NCBI GenBank assembly: GCA_964612995.1
Contig: CAZTGE010000123.1
Span: 1 to 12,566, forward strand
Source of the DNA: SLQH01 sp964612995
Lineage (GTDB): Bacteria; Planctomycetota; UBA11346
DNA: 12,566 nucleotides
Reading direction: 5' to 3'
Shown here: one piece after another, positions 1-6,481 of the stretch
Numbering within the stretch: the stretch's first letter is position 1
Layout of the letters: the number at the start of each line of letters is the position of its first letter
Position numbers and translations under genes: made by a program
The notes under the pieces: model-generated
The model's database searches: none
Told to the model about the DNA's origin: nothing
What the model saw: the letters and a program-made list of their open reading frames with translations, nothing else

Positions 1-56
1 GACAGAGGCGCGTGGGGGTACGCGCCAAAGGCGCGAGGGGGCAGCGCCCCCTCTGT
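1..56. repeat. Double-hairpin intergenic repeat, copy 1
   Basis: A GGGGGTA motif (14-20) is followed by hairpin 1, CGCGCC-AAA-GGCGCG (21-35), and at once by hairpin 2, AGGGGGC-AGC-GCCCCCT (36-52). An outer pair ACAGAGG (2-8) and CCTCTGT (50-56) can close over both hairpins but competes with hairpin 2 for bases 50-52, so two folds are possible. It lies just 3' of the minus-strand trxA stop and could end or stabilise that transcript, but no T-run follows the hairpins in the minus direction. The same architecture recurs at 648-697. The left end is cut by the window edge. Confidence 0.6.
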
Positions 57-68
57 AAAAAGAAAGCC

Positions 69-380
69 TCAGCTCTGAGCGAATTCCTTGAGCTTGGGTG
101 CCGGCATCGAGCCGACGTGCTTCTTCGCCACTTCGCCGTTCTTGAACAGGATCAGGGTCGGGATGCTGGTGATGCCGTACTGCTGGGCCAGATCCTGTGC
201 CTTGTCCACGTCGACCTTGACCACCTTGACGGTGCCTGCGAGTTCGGTCGCCAGCTGATCGATGATCGGTGCCATCATCATGCACGGGCCACACCATGTG
301 GCCCAGAAGTCGGCGAGGACCGGGATGTCCGACTTGAGGACTTCCGCTTCGAAGTTGTCGCTGGTGAGCTCGGTGGCCAT
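69..380 (-). CDS. trxA: Thioredoxin
   Basis: Small cytoplasmic disulfide reductase that passes electrons from thioredoxin reductase to targets such as ribonucleotide reductase and peroxiredoxins. The 103-residue protein has the usual length of a single-domain thioredoxin. The active site WCGPC is at residues 29-33, the buried acid of the family is D24 in VLADFWA, and the cis-proline is P74 in TSIPT. The residues after the active site are MMM rather than the common RMI/KMI. The ATG at 378-380 has AGGAG on the minus strand (387-391 on plus) six bases upstream, and a sigma70-like promoter candidate lies just beyond. It is probably monocistronic: 485 bases separate it from the next upstream gene on its strand. 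Identification is firm. Confidence 0.97.
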   Translation of the reverse strand: MATELTSDNFEAEVLKSDIPVLADFWATWCGPCMMMAPIIDQLATELAGTVKVVKVDVDKAQDLAQQYGITSIPTLILFKNGEVAKKHVGSMPAPKLKEFAQS

Positions 381-409
381 ACTGTACTCCTACGAGTGGG
401 TGGCGAGTG

Positions 410-438
410 AATCTAGGTGACGGTGGGCGCGTGTGCAA
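410..438 (-). promoter_or_regulatory. Candidate sigma70-type promoter of trxA
   Basis: On the minus strand, TTGCAC (433-438) and TAGATT (410-415) are separated by exactly 17 bases. They match three and four positions of the TTGACA and TATAAT consensus. The predicted transcript would start about 23 bases before the trxA ATG, leaving room for the AGGAG ribosome site. This is a pattern match only; the spacing and location make it plausible. Confidence 0.4.
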
Positions 439-485
439 TCCCATACTCTGACGCGCCGACGGTGTTTGGCCCCTCATGCCCACGC

Positions 486-519
486 GTGCCCACTCAGGCC
501 CATGGGCCTGAGTGGGCAC
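486..519. repeat. Perfect 34-bp palindrome without a loop
   Basis: Every base from 486 to 502 pairs with 519 back to 503; the centre is GGCCCATGGGCC (497-508). It is preceded by GCCCACGC and lies about 100 bases upstream of the trxA start. A perfect zero-loop palindrome this long is unlikely by chance. It could be a cruciform site, a dimeric-protein operator or a repetitive extragenic palindrome. Neither side has a T-run. Confidence 0.85.
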
Positions 520-532
520 CAGCCATATTCGG

Positions 533-556
533 GATCCCATCGTACGCGATGGGGTC
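533..556. repeat. Hairpin, 10-bp stem
   Basis: GATCCCATCG (533-542) pairs with CGATGGGGTC (547-556) around a TACG loop, with one G-T wobble. It follows the 34-bp palindrome after 13 bases. No T-run follows on either strand, so a simple intrinsic terminator is not supported. Confidence 0.6.
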
Positions 557-610
557 TGGCGTCGAGTGGTGGTGGGCGGGTGCGTTTCGGCGCAGCCGAT
601 CCGCCCGCGG

Positions 611-632
611 CTGAATCTGCAGGCAGATTCAG
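611..632. repeat. Near-perfect 22-nt palindrome
   Basis: CTGAATCTGC (611-620) and GCAGATTCAG (623-632) are exact reverse complements separated by two bases. The stem is more AT-rich than its surroundings, which is unusual here. CAGCCG (593-598) and CGGCTG (608-613) form a second, partly overlapping stem on its left. Confidence 0.75.
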
Positions 633-647
633 GCGAACCAACAAAGC

Positions 648-697
648 CAGGGGGGTAGGTCCTCACTGCGTGAGGACCGTAGGGGCGAAGCCCCCTG
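648..697. repeat. Double-hairpin intergenic repeat, copy 2
   Basis: It has the same plan as the element at 1-56: GGGGGTA (651-657), hairpin 1 GGTCCTCAC-TGC-GTGAGGACC (658-678), then hairpin 2 GGGGC-GAA-GCCCC (682-694) followed by CT. The hairpin 1 stem sequence is completely different from copy 1 while still pairing perfectly. CAGGGGG (648-654) can instead pair with CCCCCTG (691-697), closing over hairpin 1 and opening hairpin 2. Relative to minus-strand transcription it lies 3' of the phosphatase gene. Confidence 0.6.
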
Positions 698-732
698 AGC
701 AGTCATGCCCACGCTTCGTTGAGCGACCGGCC

Positions 733-750
733 GACAGAGGCGCGTGGGGG
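733..750. repeat. 18-nt direct repeat of the window's first bases
   Basis: Bases 733-750 are identical to bases 1-18 (GACAGAGGCGCG then TGGGGG). After this point the two sites diverge. Both lie downstream of a minus-strand stop codon, about 50 bases after trxA and about 115 bases after the phosphatase gene. This looks like a 5' fragment of the double-hairpin repeat family. Confidence 0.7.
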
Positions 751-770
751 GGCGGCATCGGGCAGCGGTA

Positions 771-791
771 GCAGGCCCCAGTGGGGCCTGC
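771..791. repeat. Hairpin downstream of the phosphatase gene
   Basis: GCAGGCCCCA (771-780) and TGGGGCCTGC (782-791) form a 10-bp stem around a single base. It is the first strong hairpin met after the phosphatase stop (866) on the minus strand and could end that transcript. No T-run follows in that direction, so it would have to work as a structure-only terminator or an RNA stabiliser. Confidence 0.7.
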
Positions 792-865
792 GGCTGGCGC
801 AGTGCGACGAGTGACAGCGGGGAAGCCGAGGGGCGCGTGAGGGTGCGAGGGGCAGCAGGAGGCGT

Positions 866-2395
866 TCACGCCGGGTCCGATTCCGCGTCCGGGCGCCGCA
901 GCACCAGCAGGGTCACATCATCGTGGCGGACAGCGGCGGTATCCGGGCGAGCGAGGGCTCGGGCGGCCGCGAGCAGGTCGCCGGCAGCACCATCGGTGGC
1001 GGCGAGAGCTGTCGCGAGGCGGGTCGCACCGACGGGCTGGCCGTCGGCGGCGGGGGCCTCGAGGATCCCGTCGGAATAGAGGAGCAGACTCGCGCCATCG
1101 TCGAGCGTGCCGGTGGCCTCGGGGAAGGTGACGTTCTCGAGCAGGCCGAGCACCGGCCCGTCGGTGGCGAGTTCGGCGATTGCGCCCTGGCGACTGCGGC
1201 GGAGCACCGGTGGATGGCCGGCGGTGGTGTGGGTGTAGGCCCCGGAGAGCGGGTCGTAGGCGACCACCGCGAGGGAGACGAACTGGCGCGAGCGCAGCAG
1301 GTCGGGCGTGAGCTGGCGATTCACGCTTGTGAGCAGCTCGCCCGGGGCGAGGCCCTGATCGATGCCGGTGCGCAGGGCGGTGCGGACCATGGCCATGGTC
1401 AGGGCTGCGGCGAGATCGTGGCCGGAGACGTCGGCGACGATCAGGGTCACCAGGCAGCCGTCCCAGATATGGTCGTAATAGTCTCCGCCGACGCTCAGCG
1501 CCGGCTCGAGGTAGCCGGCGAGTTCGGCGCCGGCCACCGCCGGCAGCTCCTGTGGCAGGAGCTTGCGCTGGATGGTGGCGGCGAGTTCGAGCTCGTGACG
1601 CATGACCTCGGCCCGGCGCAGATCGCGCTGCTGGCTGAGCGCGAGCAGGTAGGCGGCAGCCTGGGCGCCGACGATCTCGGTCAGCTTGGCGTCGTTGCTG
1701 GTATAGGCCGGGCCGTCGGGGCGACCGGCGAGGATCAGGCCTTCGCGCCCGGCGGGCGAGACCATCGGCGTGAGGCAGAGGCTGCCGGCGACGGCGTCGC
1801 TATCGGGTTCGCGCAGGATCGGCGGCAGCTCACCGGCGTCGATCAGCCGCGGGGCCTCGCGCGCCTCGCCGATGCCGCAGCACTCCGCCTGCGTGACGAT
1901 GGCCGGATGCTTCCGCGGGGGGGGCATGCCCCAATGCGCCAGGCACCGGTCGGTCGCGTCTTCGCGGATCAGCACGGCACCGCGCCCGCCGAGGCGGCCC
2001 TCGAGCAGTTCGCCGAGCAGGCGTGCGACCGCTGCCCGGTCCTCGCAGCCGGGCAGTCGACGGCCGAGGTCATCGACGAGCGCGAAGTCGGTGTAGGTGT
2101 CGACCAGCGCTGTGCTCAGGCTCTCGACATCACGGCACTGGCCGGCGCAGGCCGCGACCACCCGCTCCACCTGTGCGCGCTGGGCCGCCGTCCATGATGG
2201 CGGCGTGCCGAGTTCGAGCTCCGGCTGTCCGGGCAGGGGGCGCCAGGCGAGTTGTGCGTCGTCCCCGAACAGCAGCTGGCCGGTCTCGCGTACCCGCAGA
2301 CCGATGGCCGCGTCCGGGTCGAGGGCCTCCGGCAGGCGGTTGGCCAGCTCCGCGTGGGCGAAGCGGGCGGGCTGATTGGCGGTTGAGTTGCCCAT
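866..2395 (-). CDS. GAF-domain SpoIIE/RsbU-type PP2C serine phosphatase
   Basis: Metal-dependent serine/threonine phosphatase of the SpoIIE/RsbU type. Known relatives dephosphorylate anti-anti-sigma factors in partner-switching stress pathways. The protein is 509 residues with no membrane segment. Residues about 85-255 look like a GAF-type sensor; a helical linker (about 258-282, ELELAATIQRKLLPQ) leads to the phosphatase domain (about 290-500). Metal-site motifs are VGGDYYD (D305), ADVSGHD (D322), AGHPP (392-396), YSDGILEA (D442) and RHDDVTLLVL (D492-D493), all intact. The ATG at 2393-2395 was chosen because longer versions run antisense through rpe and lose similarity; it has no good ribosome site. 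It is divergent from rpe with 67 bases between them. No anti-sigma kinase or STAS gene is in the window, so the substrate is unknown. Confidence 0.9.
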   Translation of the reverse strand: MGNSTANQPARFAHAELANRLPEALDPDAAIGLRVRETGQLLFGDDAQLAWRPLPGQPELELGTPPSWTAAQRAQVERVVAACAGQCRDVESLSTALVDTYTDFALVDDLGRRLPGCEDRAAVARLLGELLEGRLGGRGAVLIREDATDRCLAHWGMPPPRKHPAIVTQAECCGIGEAREAPRLIDAGELPPILREPDSDAVAGSLCLTPMVSPAGREGLILAGRPDGPAYTSNDAKLTEIVGAQAAAYLLALSQQRDLRRAEVMRHELELAATIQRKLLPQELPAVAGAELAGYLEPALSVGGDYYDHIWDGCLVTLIVADVSGHDLAAALTMAMVRTALRTGIDQGLAPGELLTSVNRQLTPDLLRSRQFVSLAVVAYDPLSGAYTHTTAGHPPVLRRSRQGAIAELATDGPVLGLLENVTFPEATGTLDDGASLLLYSDGILEAPAADGQPVGATRLATALAATDGAAGDLLAAARALARPDTAAVRHDDVTLLVLRRPDAESDPA

Positions 2396-2415
2396 GCCTG
2401 GGCGAATCCTAGCCT
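2388..2415. promoter_or_regulatory. Candidate overlapping divergent promoters, phosphatase and rpe
   Basis: On plus, TTGCCC (2388-2393) and TAGCCT (2410-2415) are 16 bases apart, about 50 bases before the rpe GTG. On minus, TAGGAT (2406-2411 on plus) ends 10 bases before the phosphatase ATG, which has no Shine-Dalgarno sequence, so a leaderless phosphatase mRNA is possible. The two boxes overlap, so the promoters would compete. These are weak consensus matches. Confidence 0.25.
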
Positions 2416-2462
2416 GCGTGCCCGGTCCGGCCAGTGGCCGTACGGGCGATGGGGAGGTTCCC

Positions 2463-3119
2463 GTGCGACCGGTCACCGTGCTGCCCAGCCTGCTCTCCGC
2501 CGATTTCTCCCAGCTCGCCACGGAGCTGGAGCGCTGCGAGGCCGCCGGCGCGCGGCGCATCCATCTCGACGTGATGGACGGGCATTTCGTGCCCAACATC
2601 ACCATCGGCCCCCCGGTGATCGCGGCGATCCGTGCGCGCACCGCGCTGCCGCTCGATGTCCATCTGATGATCAGCGATCCGGTACGGTATCTCGGCGCCT
2701 TCCGCGAGGCGGGTGCCGACACGATCTACATCCACCCCGAGGCGGTCGGTCCGCGGGCGATCGATGACGCGCTCGAGGCGCTGCGTGGATCGGGCGCCGA
2801 GACGGGCCTGGCGTTCAATCCCGATACCGATGTGGCGATGTGGATGGATGCGATCGACCGCGTCGACAGCGTGATGCTGATGACCGTCTACCCCGGCTTC
2901 GGCGGTCAGGAGTTCATCGGCGCAGTGCGTCCACGATTGCGCGCGCTGCGCGCCGCGCGCCCCGGGCTGCCGATCCAGGTCGACGGCGGTATCGGGCGCG
3001 AGACCGTGCCGCTGGTCACCGCCGACGGCGCCGACCGCCTGGTCACCGGCAGCGCGTTCTTCAAGGATCCGGATCCGCCAGGTTTCCTGCGCTGGGCCGA
3101 GGGGCATCAGGCCTCGTGA
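2463..3119 (+). CDS. rpe: Ribulose-phosphate 3-epimerase
   Basis: Interconverts D-ribulose 5-phosphate and D-xylulose 5-phosphate in the pentose phosphate pathway and, where present, the Calvin cycle. The 218-residue TIM-barrel protein is close to the usual length of about 220-225. Signatures include LPSLLSADF near the N-terminus, metal/catalytic residues H34 and D36 in HLDVMDGHFVPN, H67 in DVHLMI, PGFGGQEF (144-151), and D174 in VDGGI. The start is a GTG at 2463 with GGGGAGG five bases upstream (2451-2457). The open frame continues upstream, but that part overlaps the divergent promoter region and is not family-like. The last four bases overlap the dgt start, so the two are likely translated together. 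Confidence 0.96.
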   Translation: MRPVTVLPSLLSADFSQLATELERCEAAGARRIHLDVMDGHFVPNITIGPPVIAAIRARTALPLDVHLMISDPVRYLGAFREAGADTIYIHPEAVGPRAIDDALEALRGSGAETGLAFNPDTDVAMWMDAIDRVDSVMLMTVYPGFGGQEFIGAVRPRLRALRAARPGLPIQVDGGIGRETVPLVTADGADRLVTGSAFFKDPDPPGFLRWAEGHQAS

Positions 3120-4285
3120 GTGCCGATGCGACAGACGGCCCCCTGATGGTGACCCGGGCGCTGGTCGAGGCGCGCGAGGCCGACCAGTGCGCGCCCTACG
3201 CCATGCGGGTGGCGGAGAGCCGCGGTCGCGCGCATCGCTGCGATCCGGATCCCTACCGCACCGACTACCAGCGCGACCGCGACCGCATCGTGCACGCCCG
3301 CGCCTTCCGCCGTCTGGCCTACAAGACCCAGGTGTTCGCCAACACCAGCGGCGATCTGTTCCGCTCCCGGCTGACCCACACCATGGAAGTGGTGCAGCTG
3401 GCGCGGGTGCTCGCGCGCAGGCTGGGGCTCAACGAGGATCTGGTCGAATGCATCGGTCTGGTCCACGATCTGGGTCATCCGCCCTTCGGCCATCGCGGCG
3501 AGGACATGCTCGCCGAGCTGATGGCCGACTGCGGCGGTTTCGAGCACAACCTCCAGGCGCTGCGCATCGTCGAGCAGCTGGAGCGGCGCTACAGCGAGTT
3601 CCCCGGGCTCAACCTGACCTACGAGGTCCGCGAGGGGATCGTCAAGCACGGCGCGGGGTCGGGGACGGTGGCGGTGCCGCCGCATTTCCACCCCGCCGAG
3701 GCGCCCCTGCTCGAGGCGCAGCTGGTCGACGAGGTCGACAGCATCGGGTACGACTGCCACGACATCGACGACGCCCTGCGTGCGGGGATCGTCGACCTCG
3801 AGGCCTTGCAGGGGGCCGCCCTGTGGCGTGGCGCCTGGCAACGGGCGCTCGACGCCTCGCCCCGGGGGGCCGGGCGCAAGCTGCTGATCGACAAGGCGGT
3901 GCGTTCGCTGCTCGACGCGCTGGTCAACGACCTGGCCGAGGAGACCACGCGTCGCCTCGCCGCCGCCGGCTGCGCCACGGTCGCGGATGTGCGCGCCGTG
4001 CATGACCCGCTGGTGGGGGTCGGCGGCAGCATGGGCGCGGCCAAGTGCGAGCTCGAGGAGCTCCTGTTCGCCAATGTCTACCGCGACTACCGCGTCAACC
4101 GGACCTTCCACCGCGCGCGCCGGGTCATCGCCGAGCTGTTCGCGTTCTACCGCGACCATCCCGATTGCCTGCCCGACGAGCATCAGGCCCGGATCGCGAC
4201 GACCGGGCTCGAGCGTACCGTCAGCGACTACATCGCCGGCATGACCGACCGCTACGCCCTTGAGGAGCACGCGCGGCTGTTCTGA
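3116..4285 (+). CDS. dgt: Deoxyguanosinetriphosphate triphosphohydrolase-like HD protein
   Basis: HD-superfamily dNTP triphosphohydrolase (Dgt-like), expected to cleave dNTPs to deoxynucleosides and triphosphate. It is 389 residues from the GTG at 3116. After the conserved N-terminal YRTDYQRDRDRIVHARAFRRL (47-67) come the metal-binding H88 (LTHTMEV), H117-D118 (VHDLGHPPFGHRGE) and D208 (DSIGYDCHDIDDALRAG), as in the roughly 380-residue bacterial subfamily. The GTG overlaps the rpe TGA (GTGA, 3116-3119), with GAGGGG eleven bases upstream. An in-frame ATG at 3146 is an alternative that would lose ten poorly conserved residues. Substrate range in this subfamily varies; some members prefer other dNTPs or need dNTP activators, so dGTP specificity is assumed. 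Confidence 0.93.
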   Translation: MSADATDGPLMVTRALVEAREADQCAPYAMRVAESRGRAHRCDPDPYRTDYQRDRDRIVHARAFRRLAYKTQVFANTSGDLFRSRLTHTMEVVQLARVLARRLGLNEDLVECIGLVHDLGHPPFGHRGEDMLAELMADCGGFEHNLQALRIVEQLERRYSEFPGLNLTYEVREGIVKHGAGSGTVAVPPHFHPAEAPLLEAQLVDEVDSIGYDCHDIDDALRAGIVDLEALQGAALWRGAWQRALDASPRGAGRKLLIDKAVRSLLDALVNDLAEETTRRLAAAGCATVADVRAVHDPLVGVGGSMGAAKCELEELLFANVYRDYRVNRTFHRARRVIAELFAFYRDHPDCLPDEHQARIATTGLERTVSDYIAGMTDRYALEEHARLF

Positions 4286-4346
4286 GCCCTTCCCGGGGGC
4301 GCAGGAGGGCGAGCGCAACGCCCTGCGATTCCCGGCTCCGGCGGCC

Positions 4347-4374
4347 TTGCGCCCTGTGGACCCCTGTCTACCCT
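4347..4374 (+). promoter_or_regulatory. Weak candidate promoter ahead of the foldase-purC pair
   Basis: The 138-base gap after dgt contains TTGCGC (4347-4352) and TACCCT (4369-4374), 16 bases apart, about 50 bases before the foldase ATG. Each matches only three consensus positions. The gap is long enough for a promoter, so foldase-purC may be a separate transcription unit from rpe-dgt. Confidence 0.2.
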
Positions 4375-4423
4375 GTGCCCGCCGCGCCCGGCCCGAGTGG
4401 ATCCCGGGCGCCGGAGGGATGCG

Positions 4424-6481
4424 ATGAGCAAGGACAGCACACAGTCTGGCGGCGAGAGCGGCGGCGGCAAGATGCCGGCGAGTTCGCACAGCTTCGCCCA
4501 GCAGTCGATCGTGATCCTGCTGATCGTGGCGGTTGGCGTGCTCTTCGGCATGCAGCCGATCCTCGGCTTGCTGACGGAGAAGAAACGCACGGTTCTCGGC
4601 GATATCGACGAGAAGGACGTGCGGCGTTTCGCCACCACCTGCCGCCAGTTGCAGCAGGCCATCAACCCGCGCGGTTATGGCCCGCCGTATTTCGTCGTCA
4701 GCCGGCAGGCAGAGGACGAGATGAGGCAATACGCCCAACGCCTGCAGATGGCGGACATCGCCGAGGACGAAGGCCTGATGCCCAAGGGCGAGACGCTCGA
4801 ACAGCTGGTCGATGAGTTCCTCGAGCGCGAGATGCAGGCCGGACCCGAGCAGTCAGCGTCGACCTACGGCCAACTGCTGCTCGAGGACGGATCCGTCGAC
4901 CGTAGCCGGGTCGAGCGCTACGTGGCGGTCGACGCTGCCATCAGCGCGCTGCAGGCGCGCTACGTCGTCACGCCGGTACTGCCGCTGAACATGGCGGAGA
5001 ACATTGCCGGCTTTGGGGCCCCGCTCAACCGGCTGCTCGATCAGCCCATGTCCCAGCAGCTCGGGCAACTGGCCGACCGCGTGGGCGTGTACGAGGTGAG
5101 CGTGCCGGTGACCGAGGCGATGATCGCTGCCGAACGCGAAGCGGTGTCAGACGATGCCGTCGCGGATGCCTATGAGGATCTGCGCGAGACCCATTTCCGC
5201 ATCCCGGCCGCGCGTGAGGTCACCCTGGCCGTGGCCGACGCCGAGACCATCGTCAAAGCGGTGAGCGTAGACCAGGAGGCGATCACCGACTACTACGAAG
5301 AGAACACGCAGGACCCGGAGGACCCGGGCGATCCCGCCCTGGTCAACCCGGCATGGCAACAGGCCCAGCGCGAGCGCGAGGCCGCGGAGCAGGCGGCGAA
5401 CGCCGAAGACGGAGCCGAAGAGGAAGAGGAAGAGGAGGCGGCGGACGAGGCCGAAGAGGAAGAGGCGGACCTGCCGCCGGCCTTCCTGCCCCTGCCGGAG
5501 GTCGAGGAGCACATCCGCGAGACGCTCGCCCAGCAGTACGCCCGTTCGCTGGTGTCGCCCCTGGCCAATGCGATGCTCGACGAGTTGCGCCGGGCGAAGG
5601 TCGAGCCGGCCGATCTGCCGCGCGATGCTCTGCTCGAGATCCTGGGGCAGGTCGAGCTCAGCGCGGAAGCCAGCTCGCACCTCGACCAGGCCGTCGGCCT
5701 GGAGCTGATATCCGGCGTCATGATCCGCAACGAGCCGGGCGAGCGCAGTTTCACCATCGAGCACGCGGGGCGCGATTTCGGCGCCGTGCAGAAGTCCTCG
5801 GTCGGTCTGTTCGCCGTTGGTGTCGAGCCCGGCAAGGTCCATGTCATCAAGCAGACCTCGCGCGAGGGCGTGGCGATGCTGATGCGGGTCGATGCGGTGA
5901 TCGAAGAGGATTACCGCAAGGTCGACGAGGTCCGCGAGCAGCTGGTCGACTACGTCGCCGGGCGCCGGGCCTACGGCACGCTGCTCGAAGAGATGCGTGC
6001 GCTTGCGCAGCGTGCCACCGAACTCGGCCGCGATGGGCTCGAGCAGCTCTTCGTCGAGAACCCGGAGCTGGCGGAGCGCTGGGGGGTGGAGCTGGCAGGC
6101 GGCTCCGAGGACGAGGACGAGGGCGAAACCGGCGAGAAGGGCCTGGAGGTCCAGGCGCAGACGTGGGATACCACCTATCAGCTGCCGGGCGAGGAGCCGG
6201 ACGAGCCCGGCGATGATGAACCGATCTACGCGCTCGCCCTCGCCACCGCCGATCACCCCTGCCGGGTGGTCATGGGCGCGGCGCCGCAGGAGGTCGGGGC
6301 GGACGAGGCCGGCAAGCTGGTGCCGCGCCTGCGCTTGATCCAGGCGCGCGACTACCAGCCGGCGTCGATCCCCCCGTTCATCAAGCGCCCGAACGTGCTG
6401 CGCTACTTCCGTGAGGGCATGGTCGTCCGGGCCCTGGCCAACACCTTCTACACCGAACTCCAGAACCGGGGGAATGAATGA
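4424..6481 (+). CDS. Membrane-anchored PpiD/SurA-like foldase (putative)
   Basis: A 685-residue protein with a short cytoplasmic tail, one membrane segment (about residues 28-48, IVILLIVAVGVLFG) and a long extracytoplasmic part. This is the plan of PpiD, a SurA-like periplasmic chaperone anchored in the inner membrane. About 56-205 resembles a SurA N-terminal helical domain, and VSVDQEAITDYYEEN (280-294) resembles the segment before the parvulin domain in PpiD proteins. A Pro/Asp-rich stretch and a run rich in Glu (328-349) follow, then a helical EVEEHIRETLAQQYARSL segment. I see no clear parvulin active-site pattern, so it may be a chaperone without isomerase activity. A second acidic linker is at 561-572. 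The ATG at 4424 has GGAGG six bases upstream. It overlaps purC by four bases. Homology is remote; an uncharacterised envelope protein is the alternative. Confidence 0.6.
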   Translation: MSKDSTQSGGESGGGKMPASSHSFAQQSIVILLIVAVGVLFGMQPILGLLTEKKRTVLGDIDEKDVRRFATTCRQLQQAINPRGYGPPYFVVSRQAEDEMRQYAQRLQMADIAEDEGLMPKGETLEQLVDEFLEREMQAGPEQSASTYGQLLLEDGSVDRSRVERYVAVDAAISALQARYVVTPVLPLNMAENIAGFGAPLNRLLDQPMSQQLGQLADRVGVYEVSVPVTEAMIAAEREAVSDDAVADAYEDLRETHFRIPAAREVTLAVADAETIVKAVSVDQEAITDYYEENTQDPEDPGDPALVNPAWQQAQREREAAEQAANAEDGAEEEEEEEAADEAEEEEADLPPAFLPLPEVEEHIRETLAQQYARSLVSPLANAMLDELRRAKVEPADLPRDALLEILGQVELSAEASSHLDQAVGLELISGVMIRNEPGERSFTIEHAGRDFGAVQKSSVGLFAVGVEPGKVHVIKQTSREGVAMLMRVDAVIEEDYRKVDEVREQLVDYVAGRRAYGTLLEEMRALAQRATELGRDGLEQLFVENPELAERWGVELAGGSEDEDEGETGEKGLEVQAQTWDTTYQLPGEEPDEPGDDEPIYALALATADHPCRVVMGAAPQEVGADEAGKLVPRLRLIQARDYQPASIPPFIKRPNVLRYFREGMVVRALANTFYTELQNRGNE

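Larger units (their letters stand above)
381..865. other. Gene-free, palindrome-rich spacer
   Basis: This stretch lies between the 3' end of the SpoIIE-type phosphatase gene and the start of trxA, both on the minus strand. The open frames crossing it have no recognisable protein features. It contains the trxA promoter candidate at its left end and a series of hairpins: 486-519, 533-556, 593-613 (CAGCCG/CGGCTG), 611-632, 648-697 and 771-791. A 12-base direct repeat TCATGCCCACGC occurs at 474-485 and 703-714. I see no tRNA, rRNA or protein gene. Confidence 0.7.

Noticed and set aside
417..771. Short plus-strand frames in the trxA-phosphatase gap
   Set aside because: They are crossed by strong palindromes, have odd composition and no clear ribosome sites or domain features.
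480..800. CRISPR array or tRNA in the hairpin cluster
   Set aside because: The hairpins differ in sequence and spacing, so there is no repeat-spacer pattern. No T-loop or cloverleaf could be found.
2396..2722. N-terminal extension of the phosphatase to an upstream start at 2722
   Set aside because: It reads antisense through the rpe gene and adds a low-complexity Arg/Ser-rich tail unlike the family.
3107..4738. Long minus-strand open frame over dgt and the foldase start
   Set aside because: It is a GC-rich shadow of the plus-strand genes with no recognisable motifs; the sense frames carry clear catalytic motifs.
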